From Variovorax sp. PBL-H6 (lineage in GTDB: Bacteria; Pseudomonadota; Gammaproteobacteria; Burkholderiales; Burkholderiaceae_C), in contig NZ_LR594659.1 of NCBI RefSeq assembly GCF_901827155.1, positions 4,854,501-4,918,500 on the forward strand: a stretch of DNA of 64,000 nucleotides, given 5' to 3'. Position 1 is the first letter of the stretch. Each line of letters begins with the position of its first letter. The translations under genes and the position numbers were made by a program. The notes under the pieces are model-generated. The model saw nothing but the letters and a program-made list of their open reading frames with translations. It did not search any database and was not told the DNA's origin. This document shows positions 37,070-46,082 of this stretch, one piece after another.

Positions 37070-37096
37070 AAGCACCGCAACGCGGTGCTTTTTTAT
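37070..37096 (+). terminator. Rho-independent terminator after rpoZ
   Basis: A perfect 9-bp stem AAGCACCGC/GCGGTGCTT with a 3-nt loop AAC, followed directly by TTTTATT. It can end transcription after rpoZ, yet spoT follows after about 43 bp, so spoT may have its own promoter or depend on read-through. Confidence 0.85.
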
Positions 37097-37139
37097 TGCA
37101 CAAAGACATCTAACCAGTCGCCAAGCTAAAGTGACAAGC

Positions 37140-39395
37140 ATGAGCGCGGTTGTCAAGCCCCAGTCAGGTGCCCCCAAAGGCACGCCCAGGCCGAGTCCGG
37201 CGGCGCTGAATGCAGCTGCCGCCAGCTTCGCCGCGCTCACCGATCGGCTCGATTACCTGAGCGCCGAAGACGTCGAGCAGGTGCGCCGCGCCTACCGCTT
37301 TGCCGACGAGGCGCATCTGGGCCAGCTGCGCAACAGCGGCGAACCGTACATCACTCATCCGATCGCCGTGGCCGCGCAGTGTGCGGAATGGAAGCTCGAT
37401 GCGCAGGCGCTCATGGCCGCCCTGCTCCACGATGCGATCGAGGATTGCGGCGTCACCAAGTCGGAGCTGATCGAGCGCTTCGGCGCGCCAGTGGCTGAAT
37501 TGGTCGATGGCCTCACAAAGCTCGACAAGCTGCGCTTCAACACCCGCGAGGAGAACCAGGCCGAGTCCTTTCGCAAGATGCTGCTGGCGATGGCGCGTGA
37601 CGTGCGCGTCATCCTGGTCAAGCTGGCCGACCGCACGCACAACATGCGGACGCTCGAAGATGCCCCGCGCGAGAAGTGGGCCCGGATCTCCAGCGAGACC
37701 CTCGACATTTACGCGCCGATTGCGCACCGGCTCGGGCTCAACCAGACCTACCGGGAACTGCAGGATCTGTCTTTTCGGCACCTGCGTCCCTGGCGCTACG
37801 CGATCCTCGCGAAGGCGGTTGCCAAGGCACGCGGACGGCGCCGTGACCTGATCCAGAAGGTACAGCAGGAACTGGAAACCGCCTTCGCGGCAGCCAGCAT
37901 GAGCGTGCGGATCGCCGGCCGCGAAAAAACGCTCTATTCCATCTATCGCAAGATGGAAGAAAAGCACCTGAGCTTCGCCCAGGTGACCGATATCTACGGC
38001 TTTCGCCTCATCGTGCCGTCGGTGATCGCCTGCTATACCGGTCTGGGCATCCTGCACCAGATGTACAAGCCGCTGCCGGGCAAGTTCAAGGACCACATTG
38101 CCATTGCGAAGCTGAATGGCTACCAGTCGCTGCACACCACGCTGGTGGGGCCGGCGGGTGTGAGCGTCGAATTCCAGCTGCGTACCGAAGCCATGCACGT
38201 CGTGGCCGAGTCCGGCGTGGCCGCCCACTGGCTCTACAAGGCGTCCGAACCGAGCGCGGCGACCGGCGAGAGGCTGGGCACCAAATGGCTGCAATCGCTG
38301 CTCGACATTCAGGACGAAACACGCGACGCTGCCGAATTCTGGGACCACGTCAAGGTCGATCTCTTCCCTGATGCTGTCTACGTCTTCACGCCAAAGAGCC
38401 AGATCCTGGCGTTGCCGCGCGGTGCGACGGTGGTCGACTTCGCCTATGCCATCCACAGCAACATCGGCGACCACACTTCGGCCGCGCGCATCAACGGGGA
38501 CCAGGTTCCGCTGCGCACCGAGCTCAAGAACGGCGACGTGGTGGAAGTCATCACCGCACCCGTTTCGACGCCCAATCCGGCGTGGCTTGGCTTCGTACGC
38601 ACCGGCCGCGCACGCTCGAAAATCCGCCACTACCTGAAGACCCTCGCGCATGCCGAGTCGGAAGGATTGGGTGAAAAGCTGCTGGCGCAGGCCCTGCGCG
38701 CGGAGGGCCTCGGGAACCTGCCGGAGGATGACGACGAGCACCAGCAGATCTGGGAAAAGCTCTTGCGCTTCACCGGCAACCGCACCCGCTCGGAGTTGCT
38801 GACCGACATCGGCTTGGGCAAGCGCATCGCCACCATCGTCGCCAAGCGGCTGATGGGGCTGCTGGCAGAACGCGGCGAAAAGCCGGACGCACTGATGCTG
38901 AGCCGCGAGCGCTTCACCGCCCACGAGGCCGTCTCCCAGGGCGCCGTCACACTGGACGGCAGCGAGAACTCCTCCGTGCGCTTCGCGCTGTGCTGCCGGC
39001 CCATTCCCGATGATCCGATCGTAGGTTATCTCGGCCACGGCGAAGGCCTGGTGGTGCATACCGAAGCTTGCGGCGTCGGGCAGCGCCTGCGGCACAAGGA
39101 CAGCGAACGCTTCTTCGCCGTCGAATGGGCGGACGAACCGGTGCGCACTTTCGAGACTGGCGTGGTCATCACCGTGCGCAACGACAAGGGTGTGCTGGCG
39201 CGGGTCGCCGCCACGTTGGCGGATGCCGAGGCCGACATCACGCATGTGGAGATGGCCGACGAGACGCCGCAGGACTCCACCGACCTGCGCTTCGTGATCG
39301 CGGTGCGCGACCGGACTCACCTCGAGGCCGTGCTGCGGGCTGCGCGACGTACTCCTTCCGTGCTCGCCGCCTCGCGGACCGTTCCGGCTTCCTGA
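37140..39395 (+). CDS. spoT: Bifunctional (p)ppGpp synthetase/hydrolase SpoT
   Basis: A 751-residue RSH protein: HD hydrolase domain (H97-D98, ALLHDAIED; RTHNMRTL), synthetase domain (VTDIYGFRLIV, GYQSLHTTL), TGS (DAVYVFTPKSQILALPRGATVVDFAYAIHS) and a C-terminal ACT domain. Both catalytic halves look intact. It sets ppGpp levels during starvation in the cytosol. The ATG at 37140 is preferred to the GTG three codons upstream. It ends 3 bp before the convergent greB stop. Confidence 0.97.
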   Translation: MSAVVKPQSGAPKGTPRPSPAALNAAAASFAALTDRLDYLSAEDVEQVRRAYRFADEAHLGQLRNSGEPYITHPIAVAAQCAEWKLDAQALMAALLHDAIEDCGVTKSELIERFGAPVAELVDGLTKLDKLRFNTREENQAESFRKMLLAMARDVRVILVKLADRTHNMRTLEDAPREKWARISSETLDIYAPIAHRLGLNQTYRELQDLSFRHLRPWRYAILAKAVAKARGRRRDLIQKVQQELETAFAAASMSVRIAGREKTLYSIYRKMEEKHLSFAQVTDIYGFRLIVPSVIACYTGLGILHQMYKPLPGKFKDHIAIAKLNGYQSLHTTLVGPAGVSVEFQLRTEAMHVVAESGVAAHWLYKASEPSAATGERLGTKWLQSLLDIQDETRDAAEFWDHVKVDLFPDAVYVFTPKSQILALPRGATVVDFAYAIHSNIGDHTSAARINGDQVPLRTELKNGDVVEVITAPVSTPNPAWLGFVRTGRARSKIRHYLKTLAHAESEGLGEKLLAQALRAEGLGNLPEDDDEHQQIWEKLLRFTGNRTRSELLTDIGLGKRIATIVAKRLMGLLAERGEKPDALMLSRERFTAHEAVSQGAVTLDGSENSSVRFALCCRPIPDDPIVGYLGHGEGLVVHTEACGVGQRLRHKDSERFFAVEWADEPVRTFETGVVITVRNDKGVLARVAATLADAEADITHVEMADETPQDSTDLRFVIAVRDRTHLEAVLRAARRTPSVLAASRTVPAS

Positions 39396-39398
39396 GGC

Positions 39399-39974
39399 TC
39401 AGCCCACGGCGGACGATGGTGGCGGATAGCTGACCGACAGCACCTCGATCTCGTGCACGCCTCCCGGCGTTGCCAACTTGACTACATCGCCTTCACGCGC
39501 CTTCAGCAGAGCCCTGGCGATCGGGGAAATCCAGCTCACCTGTCCGTGCGCGCTCTCGGCTTCATCGATGCCAATGATGGTCAGCTGCCGCTCATCGCCT
39601 GTCTCGTCCGTGTAGCGAACAGTGGCACCGAAGAAGATCTGGTCGCGGCCATGGTGGACGGATGGATCCGTCACCTCGGCGACCTCGAGTCGCTTGGTCA
39701 GGAAGCGGATGCGCCGGTCGATCTCGCGCAAGCGCTTCTTTCCGTAGAGGTAGTCGCCATTCTCGGATCGGTCACCGTTCTTGGCCGCCCAGTGAACCGC
39801 CTCGACCACCTTCGGCCGCTCGACGTCCATCAATTCGAGCAACTCGTCGCGCAGACGCGCATAGCCTTGCGGCGTGATGTAGTTCTTGCCGCCGGCGGGG
39901 AGCGGCGGCACGCCGGCCGTGCCGTCATCGTCGTCGTCGTCCGCGTCGTTCTCTTTGGTGAATGCCTTGCTCAT
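39399..39974 (-). CDS. greB: Transcription elongation factor GreB
   Basis: A 191-residue protein with an N-terminal acidic extension (DADDDDDD, about 9-17), then YITPQGYARLRDELLELMDVERPKVVEAVHWAAKNGDRSENGDYLYGKKRLREID, the coiled coil with tip acidic residues. GreB reactivates backtracked polymerase. The ATG at 39974 has GGAG upstream and an alternative start lies 5 codons earlier. Its mRNA begins just after the tRNA terminator. Confidence 0.95.
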   Translation of the reverse strand: MSKAFTKENDADDDDDDGTAGVPPLPAGGKNYITPQGYARLRDELLELMDVERPKVVEAVHWAAKNGDRSENGDYLYGKKRLREIDRRIRFLTKRLEVAEVTDPSVHHGRDQIFFGATVRYTDETGDERQLTIIGIDEAESAHGQVSWISPIARALLKAREGDVVKLATPGGVHEIEVLSVSYPPPSSAVG

Positions 39975-39992
39975 GGCCTGAAGCTCCAAAGG

Positions 39993-40024
39993 AAAAAAGC
40001 CTGCAACTCTCGTTGCAGGCTTTC
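39993..40024 (-). terminator. Rho-independent terminator of the tRNA-Met/Ile-tRNA-Arg unit
   Basis: On the minus strand the stem AAAGCCTGCAAC/GTTGCAGGCTTT with loop GAGA is followed by TTTT. It lies 8 bp after the tRNA-Arg 3' end and just before the greB leader, so it ends the tRNA transcript rather than greB. Confidence 0.85.
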
Positions 40025-40031
40025 TTGTTGG

Positions 40032-40108
40032 TGGTGCGGCTGGCAGGATTCGAACCCACGACCCCTTGGTTCGTAGCCAAGTACTCTATCCAACTGAGCT
40101 ACAGCCGC
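40032..40108 (-). tRNA. tRNA-Arg (anticodon ACG)
   Basis: The reverse complement forms a normal cloverleaf: acceptor GCGGCTG/CAGCCGC, CCA encoded, D stem GCTC, anticodon loop CTACGAA with ACG, T arm GTTCGAATC. 77 nt with CCA. A34 is normally deaminated to inosine. Confidence 0.96.
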
Positions 40109-40164
40109 ACAGCTTGCGAGTATAGCATGCCCGCAGAGCTGTACCGGGGGACGACGCAGTGCGG

Positions 40165-40241
<77 letters not shown>

Positions 40242-40277
40242 ACGCAGCCGGGATTCTAGTGGGCGGCTCGCCCTTGT

Positions 40278-41282
40278 CTATTTGCGGTGGCTCAGCGCAT
40301 TGCTGACCAGCTTCGACGTGATGTCGACGATCTGGATCATGCGCTCGTAAGGCATGCGCGTCGGCCCGATGACGCCGAGTGTTCCCACCACCTCGCCATC
40401 GACCTCGTAGTTCGCGCTGACGATCGAGAGGTCGTCGAAAGGCACGACCTGGCTTTCCCCGCCGATGAAGATCCGAACGCCCTCGGCCTGGCTTGATACG
40501 TCCAGCAGGCGAAGCAGCTGCGCTTTCTGCTCGAAGAGCTCGAAAGCTCTGCGCAGATGGCTCATGTCGCTGGAGAAATCGGTGACTGAGAACAGGTTGC
40601 GCTCGCCCGCGATCACCACTTCGTCCTGCGCCTCCGTCATCACCTCCGAACTGACCTGCACCGCTGCCTGCATGAGGGCGGCAATCTCTCCGCGCAGTTG
40701 CTCCATTTCGGACTGCAGCCGGTCGCGCACCTGTTCGATGGACAGGCCGGCGAAATGCGCATTGATGTAGTTCGAGGCTTCGACCAGCTGCGATTGCGAA
40801 TAGTCGACCTCGGGAAAGATCACACGGTTCTGCACGTCGCCGTCGGGTGCGACGATGATCACCAGCAATCGACGGTCTGACAGGCGCAGGAATTCGATCT
40901 GCCGGAATACCGAGGCGCGTCGCGGCGCCATGACCACGCCGACGAACTGCGACAGGTTCGAGAGCAAATGCGCCGCATTGGCGATCACCTTCTGCGGCTG
41001 GTCGGGCGGCAGGCTGGGAGCCGCGAACTGCTCGCGCTGTGCCGTCAGCATGGTGTCGACGAACAGGCGATAGCCCCGCGCCGTTGGAATGCGTCCTGCC
41101 GAAGTGTGAGGACTGGCAATGAGCCCAAGCCCCTCCAGGTCCGACATGACATTGCGAATGGTCGCAGGCGAGAGCTCGAGCCCCGAAGCTCGGGAGAGCG
41201 TACGGGAGCCCACCGGTTGCCCTTCGGCGATGTAACGCTCTACCAGCGTCTTGAGCAGCAACTTGGCGCGATCGTCCAGCAT
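40278..41282 (-). CDS. hrcA: Heat-inducible transcription repressor HrcA
   Basis: A 334-residue protein: [24 protein letters not shown] and [40 protein letters not shown] are the family DNA-binding signature. It represses groESL and dnaK operons through CIRCE elements, and no CIRCE sequence is visible here. It is divergent from nadK with only 28 bp between starts. The AT-rich gap suggests short or absent leaders. Confidence 0.97.
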   Translation of the reverse strand: MLDDRAKLLLKTLVERYIAEGQPVGSRTLSRASGLELSPATIRNVMSDLEGLGLIASPHTSAGRIPTARGYRLFVDTMLTAQREQFAAPSLPPDQPQKVIANAAHLLSNLSQFVGVVMAPRRASVFRQIEFLRLSDRRLLVIIVAPDGDVQNRVIFPEVDYSQSQLVEASNYINAHFAGLSIEQVRDRLQSEMEQLRGEIAALMQAAVQVSSEVMTEAQDEVVIAGERNLFSVTDFSSDMSHLRRAFELFEQKAQLLRLLDVSSQAEGVRIFIGGESQVVPFDDLSIVSANYEVDGEVVGTLGVIGPTRMPYERMIQIVDITSKLVSNALSHRK

Positions 41283-41310
41283 CGAAAGATTTTAGTGTTG
41301 TAATTTACCG

Positions 41311-42207
41311 ATGACATCCAGCTTCCGGCGCGTCGCATTGATCGGCAAGTACCAGGCATCTGGCGCGCGGGCGCCAGCCGGCGCGCTGGACGAGATCATG
41401 GAGGGCATCGGGGCGTTCCTCGAATCTCAGGGCTGCGAGGTCTTCGTCGAGCAGGGGGAAGACGGCGAGCCGCAGCGGACTCGCTACGCCGCCCTGTCTG
41501 TCGAGGAGATCGGCCGGCAATGCGATCTTGGCCTGGTGGTGGGCGGCGATGGAACGATGCTCGGCATCGGGCGCCAACTGGCATGCTACGGCCTGCCGTT
41601 GATCGGCATCAATCGTGGGCGGCTGGGCTTCATTACCGACATTGCGCTGAACGACTACCAGACCACGCTGATCCCGATGCTGGCCGGCGACTACGAGGAA
41701 GACCACCGAAGCCTCATGCAGGCGAAGGTGGTGCGCAAAGGCGCCTCCGTATTCAATGCGCTTGCCATGAACGACGTGGTCGTCAACCGCGGCGCAACCT
41801 CGGGCATGGTCGAACTCCGGGTTTCGGTGGGGCATCACTTCGTCGCCAACCATCGCGCCGACGGCATGATCATCGCGTCGCCTACCGGCTCCACCGCCTA
41901 CGCACTATCGGCCGGCGGCCCGCTTCTGCATCCGGCTGTGCCGGGCTGGGTGATGGTGCCGATCGCACCGCACTCGCTCTCCAACCGCCCGATCCTGCTG
42001 CCGGACGCGGACGAGGTCTCGATCGAACTGGTCGGCGGCCGGGACGCGAGCGCCAATTTCGACATGCAGTCGCTGGCAACCATGGCAATCGGCGACCAGA
42101 TCGTGGTGCGGCGCTCCGACTACCGCGTACGTTTCCTGCACCCCCGGGGCTGGAGCTATTTCGACACCTTGCGCAAGAAACTGCACTGGAACGAAGGAGG
42201 TTCCTGA
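41311..42207 (+). CDS. nadK: NAD kinase
   Basis: A 298-residue protein with VVGGDGTML (the GGDG motif), [29 protein letters not shown] and [20 protein letters not shown]. It phosphorylates NAD to NADP. The final residues NEGGS and stop are followed directly by a copy of the ATGAGCC repeat. GGAGG from the last codons can act as ribosome-binding site for that copy. Confidence 0.97.
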   Translation: MTSSFRRVALIGKYQASGARAPAGALDEIMEGIGAFLESQGCEVFVEQGEDGEPQRTRYAALSVEEIGRQCDLGLVVGGDGTMLGIGRQLACYGLPLIGINRGRLGFITDIALNDYQTTLIPMLAGDYEEDHRSLMQAKVVRKGASVFNALAMNDVVVNRGATSGMVELRVSVGHHFVANHRADGMIIASPTGSTAYALSAGGPLLHPAVPGWVMVPIAPHSLSNRPILLPDADEVSIELVGGRDASANFDMQSLATMAIGDQIVVRRSDYRVRFLHPRGWSYFDTLRKKLHWNEGGS

Positions 42208-42210
42208 TCC

Positions 42211-42277
42211 ATGAGCCGCACGGCCGCCTCGACGGCGAAAAGCACTGTAGCCAAAGGCGAAGGCACTCCAGTGAGCC
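42211..42277 (+). repeat. ATGAGCC start-site repeat, copy A
   Basis: A 67-bp copy between nadK and recN. It is the same length as copy B and matches it at 51 of 67 positions by hand count. It begins ATGAGCCGCACGGCC and ends CACTCCAGTGAGCC, so the ends carry a short direct repeat (TGAGCC). GGAGG lies 10 nt before its ATG. The ATG opens a 45-codon frame that stops at 42348, 1 nt before the recN ATG. It looks like a translated leader. Confidence 0.7.
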
Positions 42278-42349
42278 CGCATGCTCAATCTGTTCGCCAC
42301 CGCTCCCGGGCGCATGTTGCGCCCTTCAGTATTTCGAGCGGGCACTGAC

Positions 42350-44038
42350 ATGGCACTGCGACGCATCGCCTTGCGCGATTTTGTGATTGTGCGCGCGCTC
42401 GAACTCGATCTGGCCACCGGCTTCACCGTGCTGACCGGCGAGACCGGCGCCGGCAAGTCGATCCTGATCGACGCGCTTCAATTGGCCCTCGGCAATCGTG
42501 CGGACGCCAGCGCGGTTCGCGAAGGCGCGGAGCGCCTCGACGTCAGCGCCGAGTTCGATAGCGAGCCTGCTCTCGCCGGTTGGCTGGACGAAGGCGGCTT
42601 CGAGGCCGGCGATGCGTTGCTGCTGCGCCGGACGGTTGATCTCCAAGGCCGAAGCCGCGGCTGGATCAACGGCAGCCCCGCGACGGCAACGCAACTGCGC
42701 GAACTCGGCGACCGGCTCCTCGACATCCACGGCCAGCACGCGTGGCAAAGCCTGACGCGCCCCGAGGCGGTGCGCCGGCTGCTCGACGCCTATGCCGGCG
42801 CCGAAGATGCAGTTGCGGCTCTCGCGCAGGCTTGGCAAGGGTGGCGTCACGCTGTCACAGCGCTGGACAAGGCGCGCTCGGCCCAGGATTCGCTGCAGCG
42901 CGAGCGCGAACGCCTCCAATGGCAAGTGGGCGAGGTCATGAAGCTCGCCCCGGGTGCCGATGAGTGGGAAGAGCTCGCGGCGAGCCACACCCGTATATCC
43001 AATGCGCAGGCGCTCATCGACGCCGCCGAAGGCGCCTGCGGCGCGCTGGAAGACGACGAGAGCGGTGCCCTGGCCGCGCTGAACCGGGCCGTCACGCTGC
43101 TGCAGAACTGCGAGCATATCGAGCCTGCCTTCAAGGAATTGGGCGAAGTGCTGGCTTCGAGCGTGGCTCAGGCTTCGGATGCCGCGCACTCCCTGCACGG
43201 CTATTTGCGCCAAGCCGACGCGGACCCGCAGCGGCTTGCCGAACTCGACGAGCGGATGGGCCTGTGGATGTCGCTCGCCCGCCGCTACAAGCGCACGCCG
43301 GCCGAGCTTCCTTCGCTGCTCGCGAGCTGGCAGGCCGACCTGCAGGCCTTGGATGCGCAAAGTGATCTGGAAGCGCTGGAGCGCGCCGAGAACGCGGCGC
43401 AACAGGCCTACACGAAGGCCGCCAGGGCCTTGAGCAAGGCCCGGAAGCAGGCGGCCCCGCGGCTGGCACAGGCCGTGACCCAGGCGATGCAGGGCCTCGG
43501 CATGCAGGGCGGGCGCTTCGAGGTCGCGCTGGAAACGCTGGCCGAGCCTGCCCGCCATGGGTTGGAGGACGTGGCCTTCCTGGTCGCGGGCCATCCGGGC
43601 AGCACGCCACGCGCAATCGGCAAGGTCGCCTCCGGCGGCGAGCTCTCGCGCATCGCGCTGGCGATCGCGGTCACGACAAGCCAGCTCGGCGCCGCGCAGA
43701 CCCTGATCTTCGACGAGGTTGACGCCGGGGTCGGCGGCGCAGTGGCCGAGACCGTCGGCCGCCTCATGAAGCAGTTGGGCCGCGATCGCCAGGTACTTGC
43801 GGTCACCCATCTGCCGCAGGTGGCTGCCTGCGCAGATCACCACCTGCTGGTCGCCAAGCAGCAGACGAGCGCAAAAAGCCTGGGCGGCGTTCGAACCGAG
43901 AGCAGCGTGTCGACGCTCGACGACGACAACCGCACCCGCGAGATCGCCCGCATGCTGGGCGGCGAGCGCGTGTCCCAGACCTCGCTCGCGCATGCGCGAG
44001 AAATGCTGGGCAAGAAGACGCCGGAGGTTCCTGCATGA
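42350..44038 (+). CDS. recN: DNA repair protein RecN
   Basis: A 562-residue SMC-like ATPase: [43 protein letters not shown] (Walker A), [13 protein letters not shown], a coiled-coil middle and C-terminal [13 protein letters not shown] (ABC signature) and [10 protein letters not shown]. It acts in double-strand break repair. The ATG at 42350 gives the conserved start. Earlier in-frame codons read MLNLFATAPG and are not conserved. The stop overlaps the rapZ ATG. Confidence 0.97.
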   Translation: MALRRIALRDFVIVRALELDLATGFTVLTGETGAGKSILIDALQLALGNRADASAVREGAERLDVSAEFDSEPALAGWLDEGGFEAGDALLLRRTVDLQGRSRGWINGSPATATQLRELGDRLLDIHGQHAWQSLTRPEAVRRLLDAYAGAEDAVAALAQAWQGWRHAVTALDKARSAQDSLQRERERLQWQVGEVMKLAPGADEWEELAASHTRISNAQALIDAAEGACGALEDDESGALAALNRAVTLLQNCEHIEPAFKELGEVLASSVAQASDAAHSLHGYLRQADADPQRLAELDERMGLWMSLARRYKRTPAELPSLLASWQADLQALDAQSDLEALERAENAAQQAYTKAARALSKARKQAAPRLAQAVTQAMQGLGMQGGRFEVALETLAEPARHGLEDVAFLVAGHPGSTPRAIGKVASGGELSRIALAIAVTTSQLGAAQTLIFDEVDAGVGGAVAETVGRLMKQLGRDRQVLAVTHLPQVAACADHHLLVAKQQTSAKSLGGVRTESSVSTLDDDNRTREIARMLGGERVSQTSLAHAREMLGKKTPEVPA

Positions 44039-44101
44039 GCCACACGGCCGTTCCGAAAGCGGACAGCACCGCAGTCGAAAACGAAGGCACTCCAGCAAGC
44101 C
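44035..44101 (+). repeat. ATGAGCC start-site repeat, copy B (coding part of rapZ)
   Basis: A 67-bp copy that is the first 22 codons of rapZ. Relative to copy A it has 16 differences and no gap. Its 3' end has CAAGCC in place of TGAGCC. The preceding GGAGGTTCCTG is also found before copy A, so homology may extend upstream of the ATG. Confidence 0.7.
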
Positions 44102-44973
44102 TGGAGCTGGTGCTGATCACCGGGATGTCCGGCTCGGGCAAGTCGGTCGCCCTGCACGCACTCGAAGACGCAGGCTACTACTGCGTCGACAACCTGCCGC
44201 CCGAGCTCCTCATGCCCTTCATCGCCCTGCAGCGCGAGCAACAGGCAGGACGCGTGGCGATCGCGATGGATGTGCGCAGCGGCATTTCGCTGCCGCTGGT
44301 GCCGCAGCAGCTCGAGCGCCTGCGCAACGAGGGCGTGTCGCTGCGTTCGCTGTTTCTCGACTCGACCACCGACGCGCTGGTGCGACGCTATTCGGAAACG
44401 CGGCGCCGCCATCCCCTGTCGCGCAACGATGGCCGCACGGATGCGCCGGAGCAGCAGCGCGTCCTCGTGCAGGCCATCGAGCTCGAACGCGAGTTGCTGG
44501 CCGAGTTGCGCGACGGTGCGGACGTGATCGACACCAGCATCATCCGGCCGGCGCAGCTGCAGAGCTACATCAAGGCACTGATTGCCGCGCCCGAGAGCGC
44601 ACTCACATTGGTTTTCGAGTCCTTCGCCTTCAAGCGCGGCGTGCCCCTCGATGCCGACTACGTGTTCGACGTGCGCATGCTTCCCAACCCGCACTACGTG
44701 CCCACGCTGCGGCCTTTGACCGGCCGGGACGTGCCCGTCATCGAGTGGCTGCGCGAGCACGATGACGTCGCGCGCATGCAAAGCGACATCGAGCAATTCC
44801 TTGATCGCTGGCTCGATGCGTTGGCGCGCGACCATCGCAGCTATGTGACGGTGGCGATCGGGTGCACCGGCGGGCAGCACCGCTCGGTTTTCCTGGTGGA
44901 ACAGCTGGCCCGCGGCTTCAGCAGACGCTGGGCCGCCCTCAAGCGTCACCGCGAGCTGGACGCCTTGAGCTAG
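44035..44973 (+). CDS. rapZ: RNase adapter / nucleotide-binding protein RapZ
   Basis: A 312-residue protein. The P-loop GMSGSGKS is at residues 30-37, whereas RapZ proteins normally begin about 22 residues later ([21 protein letters not shown]). The extra N-terminus is the translation of the repeat. Downstream motifs [12 protein letters not shown] and [15 protein letters not shown] are normal. RapZ binds small RNA and directs RNase E to GlmZ in E. coli, and in betaproteobacteria its targets are unclear. Its stop overlaps the convergent mutY stop by 4 bp. Confidence 0.95.
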   Translation: MSHTAVPKADSTAVENEGTPASLELVLITGMSGSGKSVALHALEDAGYYCVDNLPPELLMPFIALQREQQAGRVAIAMDVRSGISLPLVPQQLERLRNEGVSLRSLFLDSTTDALVRRYSETRRRHPLSRNDGRTDAPEQQRVLVQAIELERELLAELRDGADVIDTSIIRPAQLQSYIKALIAAPESALTLVFESFAFKRGVPLDADYVFDVRMLPNPHYVPTLRPLTGRDVPVIEWLREHDDVARMQSDIEQFLDRWLDALARDHRSYVTVAIGCTGGQHRSVFLVEQLARGFSRRWAALKRHRELDALS

Positions 44974-46082
44974 TCGCTGGCCGCGAGCAGCTTGCGCACT
45001 GGCGCCGGCAGACCGAGCACTGGCCATTCGCCGGCCTCGAACCAGCTTCCCGACGCAGTCGGCGGGCGCTCCGCCGCATACGCGACAGACACCGGATGCA
45101 GGTGCAGGTCCTTGTGCGTGAGCACGTGCAGGAAGGCCGGGTCGTCCTGCGCGGCACCATGCGCATCGGGCGCAAGCTCGTCCAGCAGCAAGGCACGGCT
45201 CTCGTAAACCGGCAGGCAGTAGAGGCCGGCCCAGATCCCGCGCGGCGGACGCTTTTCCAGCCATATGCGCCCCTTCCGGTCGAATGCCTTCAGCATCCAA
45301 AGCGATTGCGCGCTGCGCCGCAGCTTGCGCGTCTTGACCGGAAAGCGCTCCGGCGCGCCCGCTCGCCGTCCCAGGCACAGCTCGCTGGCCGGGCAGATCA
45401 TGCAGCTGGGCTTGCGCGGCAGGCAGACGGTCGCGCCCAGGTCCATCAGCCCCTGCGTGTATCCGGCCATGGCATCCCGCTGAGCGGGCGGCGGCAGCAG
45501 GTCCGTCGCCAGCGCCCAGAGCGCTTTCTCCTGTGCGGCCGACGCCAGGTCGCCTTCAAAGCCCAGCACTCGCGTCAGCACACGCTTGACGTTGCCGTCG
45601 AGGATCGCGACGCGCTCGCCGAAGCAGAAAGCGGCGATGGCGGCGGCGGTGGAACGGCCGATACCGGGCAGCGTCTGCAGCTCGGCCGCCGTTCGCGGGA
45701 AGACGCCGCCGAAGCGCGACACCACGTCCTGGGCGCACCGATGCATGTTGCGCGCTCGGCTGTAGTAGCCCAGGCCGCTCCACAGGCCGAGCACCTCGTC
45801 TTCGCTGCCCGCAGCCAAGGCCTGAACCGACGGAAAGCGGTCGAGAAAGCGGGCGAAGTAACCCAGCACGGTCGAGACCTGGGTCTGCTGGAGCATGACT
45901 TCCGAAAGCCACACGCGGAACGGGTCCTGGGTGTTCTGCCACGGCAGCTCGCTGCGCCCGTGGCTGCGCTGCCATGCCACCACCCGCGTGGCGAAGTCCT
46001 CAGGCAGCCCAGGGGCCGCCGACTCCCGGTCTTCAAGCGGCACTGAGTTCGCCGCGCGCGGCAGCCGCTGAGGGCGCCTCAT
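44970..46082 (-). CDS. mutY: A/G-specific adenine glycosylase MutY
   Basis: A 370-residue protein: [13 protein letters not shown] (catalytic E), [25 protein letters not shown] (catalytic D) and the iron-sulfur pattern C-x6-C-x2-C-x5-C ([17 protein letters not shown]). The C-terminal Nudix-like domain recognises 8-oxoG. It removes A opposite oxidised G. Start at 46082 overlaps the upstream GTPase gene by about 50 bp, and its first 25 residues are unconserved. Confidence 0.96.
   Translation of the reverse strand: MRRPQRLPRAANSVPLEDRESAAPGLPEDFATRVVAWQRSHGRSELPWQNTQDPFRVWLSEVMLQQTQVSTVLGYFARFLDRFPSVQALAAGSEDEVLGLWSGLGYYSRARNMHRCAQDVVSRFGGVFPRTAAELQTLPGIGRSTAAAIAAFCFGERVAILDGNVKRVLTRVLGFEGDLASAAQEKALWALATDLLPPPAQRDAMAGYTQGLMDLGATVCLPRKPSCMICPASELCLGRRAGAPERFPVKTRKLRRSAQSLWMLKAFDRKGRIWLEKRPPRGIWAGLYCLPVYESRALLLDELAPDAHGAAQDDPAFLHVLTHKDLHLHPVSVAYAAERPPTASGSWFEAGEWPVLGLPAPVRKLLAASD

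Noticed and set aside
37164..39320. A 718-codon frame antisense to spoT
   Set aside because: No start signal or domain; spoT on the other strand is complete and conserved.
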